Shown: positions 1 through 6,919 of the stretch, piece after piece
Numbering within the stretch: position 1 is the first letter of the stretch
How the letters are laid out: every line of letters starts with the position of its first letter
Assembly (NCBI GenBank): GCA_903970295.1
Contig: CAJCHQ010000962.1
Coordinates: forward strand, 1 to 16,364
Direction of reading: 5' to 3'
DNA: 16,364 bases
From: Bryobacterales bacterium
GTDB lineage: Bacteria > Cyanobacteriota > Vampirovibrionia > Obscuribacterales > Obscuribacteraceae
The notes under the pieces: model-generated
Database searches by the model: none
Told to the model about the DNA's origin: nothing
Seen by the model: only the letters and a program-made list of their open reading frames with translations
Position numbers and translations under genes: made by a program

Positions 1-1
1 C

Positions 2-280
2 GATCTGGTTCTAGACATGCAATCTTCTCGAGTTTTTCGATCCGGCGTAGAAATTAAATTACTGCCCAAAGAATTTGCCTTGCTCGAATACGTCATGCGC
101 AAGAAAAATCAGGTGCTAGACGTAAATGATTTGCTCGAGCATGTGTGGAGCTCCGAGTCTGAATCTTCGGAGGATGCCGTGCGCCAATGCATCACAAGAT
201 TGAGAAAAAAAATCGATCGCGAAGGTGAAAGCTCTTTGATTTCGACAATCAAGGGGCTGGGCTACAGGCTGGACGAGTAG
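2..280 (+). CDS. Response regulator, OmpR/PhoB-type DNA-binding domain (5' truncated)
   Basis: The reading frame is open from base 2, so this is the C-terminal part of a longer gene that starts outside the window. An ATG at 17 is internal to the domain and is not the likely start. About 92 residues are visible. They match the winged-helix domain of OmpR/PhoB regulators: an N-terminal strand with R-S-G-V-E-I-K-L, the helix around PKEFALLEYV, a transactivation loop ending in HVW, the recognition helix AVRQCITRLRKKI, and the C-terminal wing STIKGLGYRL. Such proteins bind promoter DNA after phosphorylation by a partner histidine kinase. The receiver domain and any partner kinase lie to the left and cannot be seen. 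The gene converges on the MarR-GNAT gene with an 18-base gap and no clear terminator between them. The family call is secure; the regulon is unknown. Confidence 0.9.
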   Translation, partial: DLVLDMQSSRVFRSGVEIKLLPKEFALLEYVMRKKNQVLDVNDLLEHVWSSESESSEDAVRQCITRLRKKIDREGESSLISTIKGLGYRLDE

Positions 281-298
281 GTTGACGGACTGATGACC

Positions 299-1267
299 CT
301 ACTGGCGGTGCTGGCTGGTTGGTAGTGCCAATTCCCAGGTCTGCCCAATGAGTTTGGGGCCGCACACATTGTGCTCTTCTTCTTTGACTAGTTGAAAGCC
401 GGCTTTTTCATATATTTTTGTGGCAGAACTGAGTGTGCTTTGTGTCCAAAGCGTGATCTTTCTGTAGCCCACTTGCTGCGCAAAGCGTATGCACTCGTCG
501 ACCAAGCGGGCGCCGATTCCCAATCCTCGCGCTTTTGGTTCGACCAGTAGCAGGCGTAATTTAGCCACTGTCTCTGACTCTTTCACGAGCATGACTGAGC
601 CTATATTTTCGCCATCTCTTTCGGCAATCCAACAACGCTCAAACTTCGGATTGAAATTGCGAATAAAATGCGCCGTAATCTCACTTACCAGAGCTTCGAA
701 ATTATCGTCATAGCCATGTTCCTTAGCGTAGAGCGCCCCGTGCCGACTAACAATCCAGCCCATATCGCCTGGTTGCTGATGGCGCAAAATATATTGCAGC
801 TGCGCTCCGTGACCATCGTTTTTGCCGCCCGGAGCACCGAGCAATCGCAGGATAGTAGTCATCGCTTCGATCAGGCGCTGTTGTTCAGAGGCACTGAGTT
901 TGCCGATCATTGCGGAAATTTCGCTATGAGCGCGCTCATTTAGTGGGGCAAATGTTTCCTTACCTTTTTCAGTCAGCCGCAAATGACTCTGCCGACCATC
1001 TGTCTTGGATGGTGTTTTCGCAAGCAGTCCACTATTTTCGAAATTACGGAGGATGCGACTGAGATATCCCGGATCTAAACCAAGATCGCGTCCGAGTTCT
1101 GACGCGGTAGCGATTTCACGGTGTGCTAATTCATATAAAACGCGGGTTTCGACCAGCGAATACGGGCTGCGCAGGTGTCCCTCATCCAGCGCTCCAATCT
1201 GTTGGCTGTAAAAGCGGTTAAAACGCCGCACGAGCTCAACTCTTTGGTCAATTGTCATCACCACCAT
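299..1267 (-). CDS. MarR-type transcriptional regulator fused to a GNAT acetyltransferase
   Basis: This 322-residue protein has two domains. Residues about 10-145 form a MarR winged helix: helices with SELGRDLGLDPGYLSRILRN and a wing containing KTDGRQSHLRLTEKG. Residues about 155-315 form a GNAT N-acetyltransferase with the acetyl-CoA loop motif ARGLGIGARL (about 246-255) and a late strand/helix around YEKAGF. The combination is a known bifunctional architecture. It probably senses a small molecule and acetylates it or a related compound, but the substrate cannot be read from sequence. The ATG at 1267 is preceded by GAGGTG (1278-1273, 5-base spacing), which supports this start; the next in-frame ATG is four codons in. 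The promoter overlaps a perfect palindrome, so autoregulation is likely. The gene is divergent from nothing obvious: upstream (1268-1569) is intergenic, then the 3' end of the kinase gene. Confidence 0.9.
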   Translation of the reverse strand: MVVMTIDQRVELVRRFNRFYSQQIGALDEGHLRSPYSLVETRVLYELAHREIATASELGRDLGLDPGYLSRILRNFENSGLLAKTPSKTDGRQSHLRLTEKGKETFAPLNERAHSEISAMIGKLSASEQQRLIEAMTTILRLLGAPGGKNDGHGAQLQYILRHQQPGDMGWIVSRHGALYAKEHGYDDNFEALVSEITAHFIRNFNPKFERCWIAERDGENIGSVMLVKESETVAKLRLLLVEPKARGLGIGARLVDECIRFAQQVGYRKITLWTQSTLSSATKIYEKAGFQLVKEEEHNVCGPKLIGQTWELALPTSQHRQ

Positions 1268-1294
1268 TGCGACACCTCGAGTGATTTGAAAGAC

Positions 1295-1323
1295 ATTGTC
1301 AATTAGATAGTTGACTTTGTCAA
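1295..1323 (-). promoter_or_regulatory. Sigma70-like promoter of the MarR-GNAT gene
   Basis: Read on the minus strand, TTGACA (1323-1318) is a perfect -35 box. After a 17-base spacer comes GACAAT (1300-1295), a four-of-six match to the -10 consensus. Transcription would start near 1288, giving a leader of about 20 bases with GAGGTG before the ATG. The -35 box is inside the palindromic operator. Confidence 0.6.
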
Positions 1324-1326
1324 CTA
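1308..1326. promoter_or_regulatory. Palindromic operator for the MarR-type regulator
   Basis: A perfect inverted repeat with 8-bp arms (TAGTTGAC / GTCAACTA) and a 3-bp centre lies 41 bp upstream of the MarR-GNAT start. A third half-site (GTCAA, 1298-1302) pairs at wider spacing with TTGAC at 1311-1315. MarR dimers typically bind palindromes of this size and composition in their own promoter. Binding here would cover the -35 element, so repression of its own gene is the natural inference. Confidence 0.75.
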
Positions 1327-1569
1327 AAATCTAAGGACCTTCCCCAATTGCATATCGGGCGGACTTTTATCGAGTCGGGTGCAATTTGTAGATTTTTCAC
1401 CCGCCTGGGCGGTTTCTGGCCCGGCGGGACTTCAGGGGCAACTGGCTGTTATCAAGAGCGAGTGTGACGTATTTCATCTTGACGCAAAGCCAGAGAATTT
1501 TTGCGGACGACTGCTATGAAAATGCGGCTTTGAAATTGCATTAGTGATACCGCAGGCGATGCCAGCATC

Positions 1570-3534
1570 TCATTCGCGAAAGGCATCGAGAGCCTGGCGA
1601 ACCTCGGCCTCGGCAGTGTCAACTTCTTGAATGTGGCAACCGGGCAGGGCGGCTTTGAGTTTAGCTATTCCTTGGGGCGTTAAGTTGTGACACTGACCAA
1701 CGAACAGCACTCGCAAGTTTTTCAAGGATTTCAAAAGAAGCAGACCGTCATCAGTAATATTGTCGTTGCCGCGGAGGCTGAGAGAGACAAGCAAAGGCAA
1801 TTGTGCCACGTTTTTCAGGCTTTCATTAGTGAGAAGGCAGCGTTCCAATTCCAGTTTTTTTAGCTTAGTCTGCTTCAAAGCGCCGAGATTCTCATGCACT
1901 TCAGTGAAGCTAGCGTCCAATTCTCTCAGTTTTGGGATTTTGACAATATCGTCCAGGGCTCTCCCTGTAATGGGCGTCTTGTGGATTCTGAGCACTCTCA
2001 GGTTGGAAAGATTTGGCAGATCGACGCAACCTTTATCGCTCACGTCGGTGTCGCAAACATCGAGATAGAGCAGCGTTTTGATTTGGCAAATATCCTTCAT
2101 GCCGGAGTCATCTAGAGGTGTCTCATGCAGGTCCAGATAGATCAAAGGTAAGCCGAGCAAATATTTCATGCTGGCATTAGTGAACTTCTGGCAGCGCCTC
2201 AGCGATAGACGCTTAACCGAATGCACTGACAACAAGCCGTGTAATCCGGCATCCGTTATGTTTGGCTGCTTGCTCAAATCGACGATTTCGCGATTCGGAT
2301 TCTGATTGAGTGAAATGAGAAAGCCAGCGTCATCGCCGCCGAGCTCACCAATGGGAATGCCGTTATCGTTGCCGGGCTGATAGTGCTTGCTGCTTGCTAC
2401 GTCGGTTACTTTTGGCGGATTGAGAAAGCCGACGACGCTCCAAGCCACAAGCAGCGATACAATCACCGTACCGCCAAGAATTAGTGAGCGGGTGGAAACA
2501 AGCGACTTTCCGCCTTGTTTCTTCTGGACTGGAGCTGCTTTACCAAGCAAACTTTCCTTTGCCTCCGAAATTGACGCGAAGCGGTCTTCCGGTTTCTTTT
2601 CCAGTAACCGGGCGACAGTGCGTTCAACTGGTGCGGGAAAGCGCTTGTCGCTGACGCGCGATAGAGTGGGAGCCTTCTCGTTGACATGCGCCATGATCAT
2701 GGGCAAAAAGTTTTCACCCACAAATGGAGTGCGCCCTGTGAGCAATTCAAAGACCACACAGCCGAGCGAGTATTGATCGGATTTTTCATCGACGTTTTGG
2801 GCGAGGGCTTGTTCCGGGCTCATATAAGCTGGACTGCCAAAAATTTCTCCTGTCTGCGTTGTCTTTACTGATGCGTCGTTGCCAAGCTTGGCGATACCGA
2901 AATCAAGGACCTTTATTGTTTCGTTGGGCTTTCCTTGATTCGTGATCATGATGTTGCTCGGCTTCAGATCGCGATGCACAATGCCGTGCGCATGCGCGAT
3001 TTCCAGGGCATCGCAGATTTGCATGACCAATGTGAGCACTCGTGGCAGTGGCAGAGTTTTCTGCTTTTCGATGATTGAGGCGAGCGACTCACCCTCCACC
3101 ATCTCCATGACGATAAATGGCTGCTTATCTTCGGTCATATTTAAGGCATAGAGTTTGACAATGTTGCGATGTTCAAGCATTGCCACCACTTTTGCTTCGC
3201 GCTGGAAACGAGTCGCTGCCTGAGGTTGGAGAGACAAATTCATTCTCATCACTTTTACGGCGATGATCCGGTTAATGAGCAAGTCTTCGCATCGGTAGAC
3301 ATGGCTCATGCCGCCGACACCTAGTTTCGACAGAATTTTGTACTGCCCGGCAATAACGGAGCCGACGGGCAGCTCGTCAGTCAATTGCTCGTCGTTTGCG
3401 TGACCGAAATCTTGCGTTGCCGACCAGGTGTCTTTGATTTCGCGGGATCCCTCTCCAGTCACATCGCTATTGGTTTGGCCCCAGGTTTGCGAGTGACCTG
3501 AAGAAGGGCGATCTGGTTTTGACTTTTTTTCCAT
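1570..3534 (-). CDS. Membrane-anchored Ser/Thr protein kinase with C-terminal leucine-rich repeats
   Basis: A 654-residue Hanks-type kinase. Residues 1-60 are a polar linker. The kinase domain spans about 65-335, with glycine loop LGVGGMSHVY, AVK lysine K94, catalytic HRDLKPSN (187-194), DFG (211-213) and activation-segment end SPAYMSPEQ (234-242); all key catalytic residues are present, so it should be active. One membrane helix follows (about 351-371). Residues about 405-640 form an LRR domain of roughly eight repeats with the pattern L..L.L..c..(l/i)t(d/n).gl. The topology is inferred as kinase inside the cell and LRR outside it, the LRR taking the place of the PASTA sensor found in many PknB-type kinases. 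The gene lies 54 bases downstream of the TPR-metalloprotease gene on the same strand, so an operon is likely. No Shine-Dalgarno sequence is obvious; instead a perfect hairpin ends 3 bases before the ATG. The target and ligand are unknown. Confidence 0.92.
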   Translation of the reverse strand: MEKKSKPDRPSSGHSQTWGQTNSDVTGEGSREIKDTWSATQDFGHANDEQLTDELPVGSVIAGQYKILSKLGVGGMSHVYRCEDLLINRIIAVKVMRMNLSLQPQAATRFQREAKVVAMLEHRNIVKLYALNMTEDKQPFIVMEMVEGESLASIIEKQKTLPLPRVLTLVMQICDALEIAHAHGIVHRDLKPSNIMITNQGKPNETIKVLDFGIAKLGNDASVKTTQTGEIFGSPAYMSPEQALAQNVDEKSDQYSLGCVVFELLTGRTPFVGENFLPMIMAHVNEKAPTLSRVSDKRFPAPVERTVARLLEKKPEDRFASISEAKESLLGKAAPVQKKQGGKSLVSTRSLILGGTVIVSLLVAWSVVGFLNPPKVTDVASSKHYQPGNDNGIPIGELGGDDAGFLISLNQNPNREIVDLSKQPNITDAGLHGLLSVHSVKRLSLRRCQKFTNASMKYLLGLPLIYLDLHETPLDDSGMKDICQIKTLLYLDVCDTDVSDKGCVDLPNLSNLRVLRIHKTPITGRALDDIVKIPKLRELDASFTEVHENLGALKQTKLKKLELERCLLTNESLKNVAQLPLLVSLSLRGNDNITDDGLLLLKSLKNLRVLFVGQCHNLTPQGIAKLKAALPGCHIQEVDTAEAEVRQALDAFRE

Positions 3535-3537
3535 ATC

Positions 3538-3556
3538 AATCGGGTTGTACCCGATT
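3538..3556 (-). promoter_or_regulatory. Perfect hairpin directly before the kinase start codon
   Basis: AATCGGGT and ACCCGATT (8-bp arms, 3-base loop) end 3 bases before the kinase ATG at 3534. In the mRNA this occupies the place where a ribosome binding site would be. No T-run follows, and codons 2-4 contain seven A residues instead, so a translational control element or protein-binding site is more plausible than a terminator. This is inferred from position only. Confidence 0.5.
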
Positions 3557-3588
3557 TCGCTTGACTACTTGCCCGGCGATCAGTCCGC

Positions 3589-4914
3589 TTAGCGTCCGTG
3601 CGACTGATCTATTAGAAGTTTAGCGTAGTTGTGACGAGTCGCGTTCTCGATATCTGTGTCATGAATGACCGGTAAAAGCGAAAGCGCTTGTTTGTAGAAC
3701 CTTGCCGCTTCTGTCAGTTTGCCTTGTTTGTGCAGTTCGCAGCCATAGTTGCAGCAAGCATAAGCTAACGGTTTCAGCGCTTTTTCAAAATGGGGAAATA
3801 AAGTGCGGCAGGTTTCCAATTCTTTGATTGCCTCTGCGTAATTTTGTTTGTTGATGTTGACGGTGGCGCTGTTATAGAGGTCGACCGGGGAACCCGCTGC
3901 TTTGACTTCCGGCTGGTAGAGGCGATTGAGAGTGGCGATATCGCGTGCTGTCAGCCCTTTCTTGTCGTAATCATACGTGAGCGAGCAGTACATAATATCT
4001 GATGCATTGCTGCTGTGCCCACCCAGTCCAAGGGCGTGACCAATTTCATGCAAGGAGATCCAGTATATGAGCGAATCAGAAAGAGGGATAGTTTGCGAAA
4101 ACGGTTCCATTAGGAAGGTGATGATCGCTTTGTCGATGCCCTGCGTGCCGATGATCACTCTGCAATCGCCAGCTTCACCAGGATCTGCGATCAAACTTTT
4201 GTCTGTCGTCCAGCGCACCACCATGTCTGCATTGTCGGCTTGATCGACATAGGCGAAGCTCAATTTGCCCAGCGCCTGGTGCTCCCATTCTGCAAAGGCA
4301 AGTTTCACTTTTGCTCCGAAACTGGCGTGATACTCGGGAAGTTCACTGCCATTTTCTATGTAGATTCTGAGCGGGAAGCGCGAGATATCCCACTTTTGTA
4401 CACCGTCTTTGACTATCGCCGAGAAATAGTCAATTGTGTTGTCATCACTGCCGACAGCATTATTCTTAGGCGTAGCGTCATTTCTTTTGAGGATGACCAG
4501 AATAGATTGAACGTTTTGTACTTCATGGTCGCTCGGAAACCGTTTGAGATATTCCGAAAATGTCTCGATCGCATTTTTCAAATCCCCAGATGATTGATAC
4601 AGTCCGCCGAGGTTGACCCAGGACATGGCAAAACTTGGATCGTCTTTGATTGCTTCTTTCTCTTCCGCGATGCCATCGGCATAGTCACCATTGCGGCCCA
4701 GAGCGAAACCCAGATTGCAGTGGACGACCGCCGACGTTGGGGCTAAGACTTCGCAGGCTCGAAGTTTTTCGATCGCTTCCTGAATATGGTTCTCTTTAAT
4801 CATTTCGCGCCCGGCATCAAGCAATTTGTTGGCCTGATCAATGCGTTTCGCTTCTCGCTCCTGTACTTGGCAGAGTGCGGCTTTGCCCGTAATCAAGAAT
4901 GTGAGCGCTGTCAT
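3589..4914 (-). CDS. TPR protein with matrixin-like zinc metalloprotease domain
   Basis: A 441-residue protein counted from the ATG at 4914. Residues about 25-135 form TPR helices (for example VHCNLGFALGRNGDYADGI and WVNLGGLYQSSGDLKNAIETF). About 165-335 is a metzincin-type peptidase domain with zinc motif HEIGHALGLGGH (289-300), followed by SS and a Met-turn DIMY (306-309). The third zinc His is one residue further away than in the textbook HEXXHXXGXXH. C-terminal TPR helices follow (about 345-435). The first residues are hydrophobic (TALTFLITGKAAL), suggesting export, but they lack a positively charged start. The same frame extends upstream for 23 codons with an ideal signal peptide (R-rich, then SPAAFALFAM) but no ATG, GTG or TTG before a stop, so the start is uncertain. 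Together with the downstream kinase it looks like an envelope-facing proteolysis and signalling pair; that pairing is inference. Confidence 0.85.
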   Translation of the reverse strand: MTALTFLITGKAALCQVQEREAKRIDQANKLLDAGREMIKENHIQEAIEKLRACEVLAPTSAVVHCNLGFALGRNGDYADGIAEEKEAIKDDPSFAMSWVNLGGLYQSSGDLKNAIETFSEYLKRFPSDHEVQNVQSILVILKRNDATPKNNAVGSDDNTIDYFSAIVKDGVQKWDISRFPLRIYIENGSELPEYHASFGAKVKLAFAEWEHQALGKLSFAYVDQADNADMVVRWTTDKSLIADPGEAGDCRVIIGTQGIDKAIITFLMEPFSQTIPLSDSLIYWISLHEIGHALGLGGHSSNASDIMYCSLTYDYDKKGLTARDIATLNRLYQPEVKAAGSPVDLYNSATVNINKQNYAEAIKELETCRTLFPHFEKALKPLAYACCNYGCELHKQGKLTEAARFYKQALSLLPVIHDTDIENATRHNYAKLLIDQSHGR

Positions 4915-5364
4915 GGCGAAGAGCGCAAAGGCGGCGGGTGATACAATCCTTGAGCGACTTATGCCTGGCTTGGAAATGGAAAACTACCCACCGAAAGACT
5001 GCAGAGTATGCAGGATACACCAATTGTCGATATGCGAACGCAGTTTGGGTTGTAAGGATAGCGCGCGAGCTTCGATGGATTGCGCCTGGTGTAGTTGACG
5101 CAAGCGGCCATCTTTGACAGCCGCTTCTGGTCCGCAAGTCGGTGCATGCTGGCGCGATGGTGTATGGCTGTGCGAGGATCCGCCTGCGGCACGATTTTTG
5201 CTTCTTTCCTGTGCTCGGCCGAAGCAACATTGTTAAAAAACGTGACTGCAGGCTTGGGCTTCGAAAAAATTGCTTGGCGAATTTTTGATTGTGAGCGAAT
5301 AATGAAAAAATTGAAAGGACGTTCGCCCTCAACCTTTTTCATTTATCTCTGGCTCTGATTGAGA
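4915..5364. other. Gene-free stretch, left part
   Basis: No convincing gene is present on either strand. Open frames on the minus strand (4838-5332, 4959-5342) and plus strand (4841-5098, 5095-5358) have Arg/Ser/Cys-rich translations with no recognisable domain and look accidental. Small perfect hairpins occur, such as AAGCGGC/GCCGCTT (about 5101-5127). The region should contain the promoter of the TPR-metalloprotease gene, but I could not place one with confidence. Confidence 0.5.
5304..5340. terminator. Possible imperfect bidirectional terminator in the gap
   Basis: GAAAAA and TTTTTC bound an imperfect hairpin whose inner pairs are TTGA/TCAA and GG/CC, separated by bulges. The A-tract and T-tract on either side would let it act in both directions. 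What it would terminate is unclear, since no gene ends here. The stem is interrupted, so this is a weak call. Confidence 0.25.
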
Positions 5365-5661
5365 ACGGCATGCAGAATGGGTCCTGGAACAAATGATTGT
5401 TCGTTCGCATGTCGCCTTGCTAACGTCGTGCCATTATATATGGTGCTTGATTGCTCTAGAACAGACTTGGTGCTTCGAGAATTTAACGCATTATCTTCAA
5501 GAATTGTTGCCAATATGGCACTGTTTACCAGATGCGTGCGTCATGCCAGTTGATAGATGATACTATCGCCGCTGGTCAGGTCTCAGAGCCTTCCATCTGA
5601 GTCCAGCGATTGGAATCCCATCAGTTGGGAATGCGTTCGGGCTAACCGTGAGGTGCCCGAA
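5365..5661 (+). ncRNA. Candidate structured leader or non-coding RNA (several perfect hairpins in series)
   Basis: On the plus strand a series of hairpins runs to just before the 98-residue-repeat gene. GAACAA-ATGA-TTGTTC (5387-5402) lies inside CATGC/GCATG. CCAT/ATGG (about 5430-5442) and TGCCA-ATA-TGGCA (about 5510-5522) follow. GATAG/CTATC spans 5552-5567. CGCTGG (5570-5575) pairs with CCAGCG (5603-5608) and encloses CTCAGA/TCTGAG (5582-5587, 5596-5601). TCCCA/TGGGA is at 5616-5630. TTCGGGC (5636-5642) pairs with GCCCGAA (5655-5661) and continues, past a TA bulge, with ACC/GGT closed by a GTGA (GNRA-type) tetraloop. The last hairpin alone has ten base pairs. I recognise no known riboswitch or RNA family. 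It could be a cis-regulatory leader or an independent RNA. Folding and conservation were not computed. Confidence 0.4.
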
Positions 5662-5699
5662 TTGTGATTCCTCTTCTCCTTTTCAGTCGGGGTATAGCT

Positions 5700-6896
5700 A
5701 TGCTTGGAGTCGGTGGGCACCTGCGTATTGGTGAGTTACTAATTGACGTCGGTATTCTCAATCAAGAGAAAGTTTCTAAAGCCGTTACTATCGCCCAGAA
5801 GCGCAGTCTGCCCGTCGGCAGAGCGCTGGTGATGAGTGGTCTGTTGTCTGAAGACGTGCTGCAAGCCGCGCTTCAGGCGCAGTCGTTATATAGGGATGGT
5901 TTGATTAGTCACGATGAAAGCGTCAAAGCCATGTCGATGGTATCTGAGCGTGGTGTGACGCTGGAGGAAGCACTTTCCGTCTTGCGCTGGGTTCGTGACA
6001 AGAAAGTGGTTACTAATCGTCTCGGAGAGCTCCTGGTTGAAGCCGATATCATCAGCGAATCCGAGCTTGACGGTTATCTCGATCGAAGCAAAGATAGCGG
6101 GCTGCCGCTCGGTCGCTTTCTCTCTTCGATCGGAGTTGTGCCAGAAAGTTTGATTATGGCTGCGTTGAATATGCAAATGCTTGTGCGAGAAGGAAAAGTC
6201 GAGCGAGCCGCGGCGATTCGTGCCCTTTCCGAAGCCAGGCATCGCCAATTTGGTCTCGACCGGTTGGCTATCGATTCATCCTCTGAGGATTTTCCCTCCT
6301 CGCTCAGTGTTCGTCTCGGCGAACTGTTGATCAAAGCGCGGATCGTCAGCGCCGATCAATTGATGGCAGCAGTTGAAGCCGCACTCATGGACAACAAGCA
6401 GCTCGGCCAGGTGCTTGTCAATGCACAGATCATCACCGAAGAGGAATTAGGAAGCGCTTTGATGCTTCAAGATATGGTGGCAAACGGCAGTCTCAAACCA
6501 GGACGTGCTGCCGAAGCAATGGCCCGTTTGCACAGCAGCGCACTCTCGCTCAGCCAAGCCATCACCGAAGCAACTGCCATGGAAATCGAAAACGGTGAGG
6601 CTATGTCCATGGGTACATTTCTAGGACTCGCCGGAATTGTCACGTCGCAGGAGTTGGCTCAATTTGGAGATCCGCAGAACTCGGCTCTCTTGGGCAAACA
6701 ATTGGTAGCCGCCGGTAAAATGAGCGAATTTTTTCTCAGAGACTGTCAGCGCATTCACACGTTGATTGTGGAAGGAGTAATCACGCTGGAACGAGCAATC
6801 GTTGTCCTCAAGCATTGCCAAACCACAGGTCGAAGCGTCAAGGTTAGTCTGGTCGACTTTGGCTGGAACATGCGCTCTTGTGCACAGCCAAATTAA
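5700..6896 (+). CDS. Protein of four tandem 98-residue repeats (GspE-N/MshEN-like half repeats), function unknown
   Basis: The protein has 398 residues counted from the ATG at 5700, which is preceded by GGGG with 7-base spacing. An in-frame GTG at 5664 would add 12 residues (IPLLLFSRGIA) that look less like domain sequence. Four repeats begin at residues 9 (RIGELLID), 107 (RLGELLVE), 205 (RLGELLIK) and 303 (SMGTFLGL), exactly 98 residues apart. Each has the pattern RLGELL..a.I(l/i)s...L, then about 30 residues later LG..Lv..g.(l/i)(t/s)E..L..AL..Q..v..G.(l/v). The GELL..g.is..ql..al pattern resembles the N-terminal domain of type II secretion and pilus ATPases (GspE/MshE, the latter binding c-di-GMP), but there is no ATPase domain. 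No membrane helix or signal peptide is visible. It is convergent with galM, with 23 bases between the stops. Confidence 0.8.
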   Translation: MLGVGGHLRIGELLIDVGILNQEKVSKAVTIAQKRSLPVGRALVMSGLLSEDVLQAALQAQSLYRDGLISHDESVKAMSMVSERGVTLEEALSVLRWVRDKKVVTNRLGELLVEADIISESELDGYLDRSKDSGLPLGRFLSSIGVVPESLIMAALNMQMLVREGKVERAAAIRALSEARHRQFGLDRLAIDSSSEDFPSSLSVRLGELLIKARIVSADQLMAAVEAALMDNKQLGQVLVNAQIITEEELGSALMLQDMVANGSLKPGRAAEAMARLHSSALSLSQAITEATAMEIENGEAMSMGTFLGLAGIVTSQELAQFGDPQNSALLGKQLVAAGKMSEFFLRDCQRIHTLIVEGVITLERAIVVLKHCQTTGRSVKVSLVDFGWNMRSCAQPN

Positions 6897-6903
6897 ACGT
6901 GTG

Positions 6904-6918
6904 TCACTAGTTTAGTGA
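6904..6918. terminator. Small hairpin between convergent genes
   Basis: TCACTA-GTT-TAGTGA is a perfect 6-bp inverted repeat that nearly fills the 23-base gap between the stop codons of the 98-residue-repeat gene and galM. It has no T-tract and is AT-rich, so it is at best a weak bidirectional terminator. Confidence 0.3.
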
Positions 6919-6919
6919 G

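Larger units (their letters stand above)
1268..1569. other. Intergenic region between MarR-GNAT and kinase genes
   Basis: This 302-base stretch holds the MarR promoter and operator at its left end; I see no gene in the rest. A 7-bp inverted repeat, AATTGCA (1346-1352) and TGCAATT (1380-1386), encloses 27 bases containing GACT/AGTC. A GC-rich imperfect hairpin lies around 1398-1416 (ACC-GCC / GGC-GGT with one bulge). Either might help end transcription of the kinase gene, but neither has a good T-tract on that strand. Confidence 0.5.

Noticed and set aside
1396..1420. Terminator for the kinase gene
   Set aside because: The GC-rich hairpin has a bulge and no T-tract on the minus strand, so it was kept only as a note in the intergenic entry.
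4838..5342. Minus-strand frames of 164 and 127 residues in the gap
   Set aside because: Their translations are Arg/Ser/Cys-rich with no domain; one overlaps the TPR-metalloprotease gene in another frame, and the sequence is better explained as non-coding.
5359..5553. Plus-strand 64-residue frame
   Set aside because: It has no ribosome site or recognisable feature and lies inside the hairpin-rich region.
5570..5608. Resemblance to bacterial SRP RNA (GGTCAGGTC)
   Set aside because: Only nine bases match; the conserved apical GGAA loop and internal loop of SRP RNA are absent.
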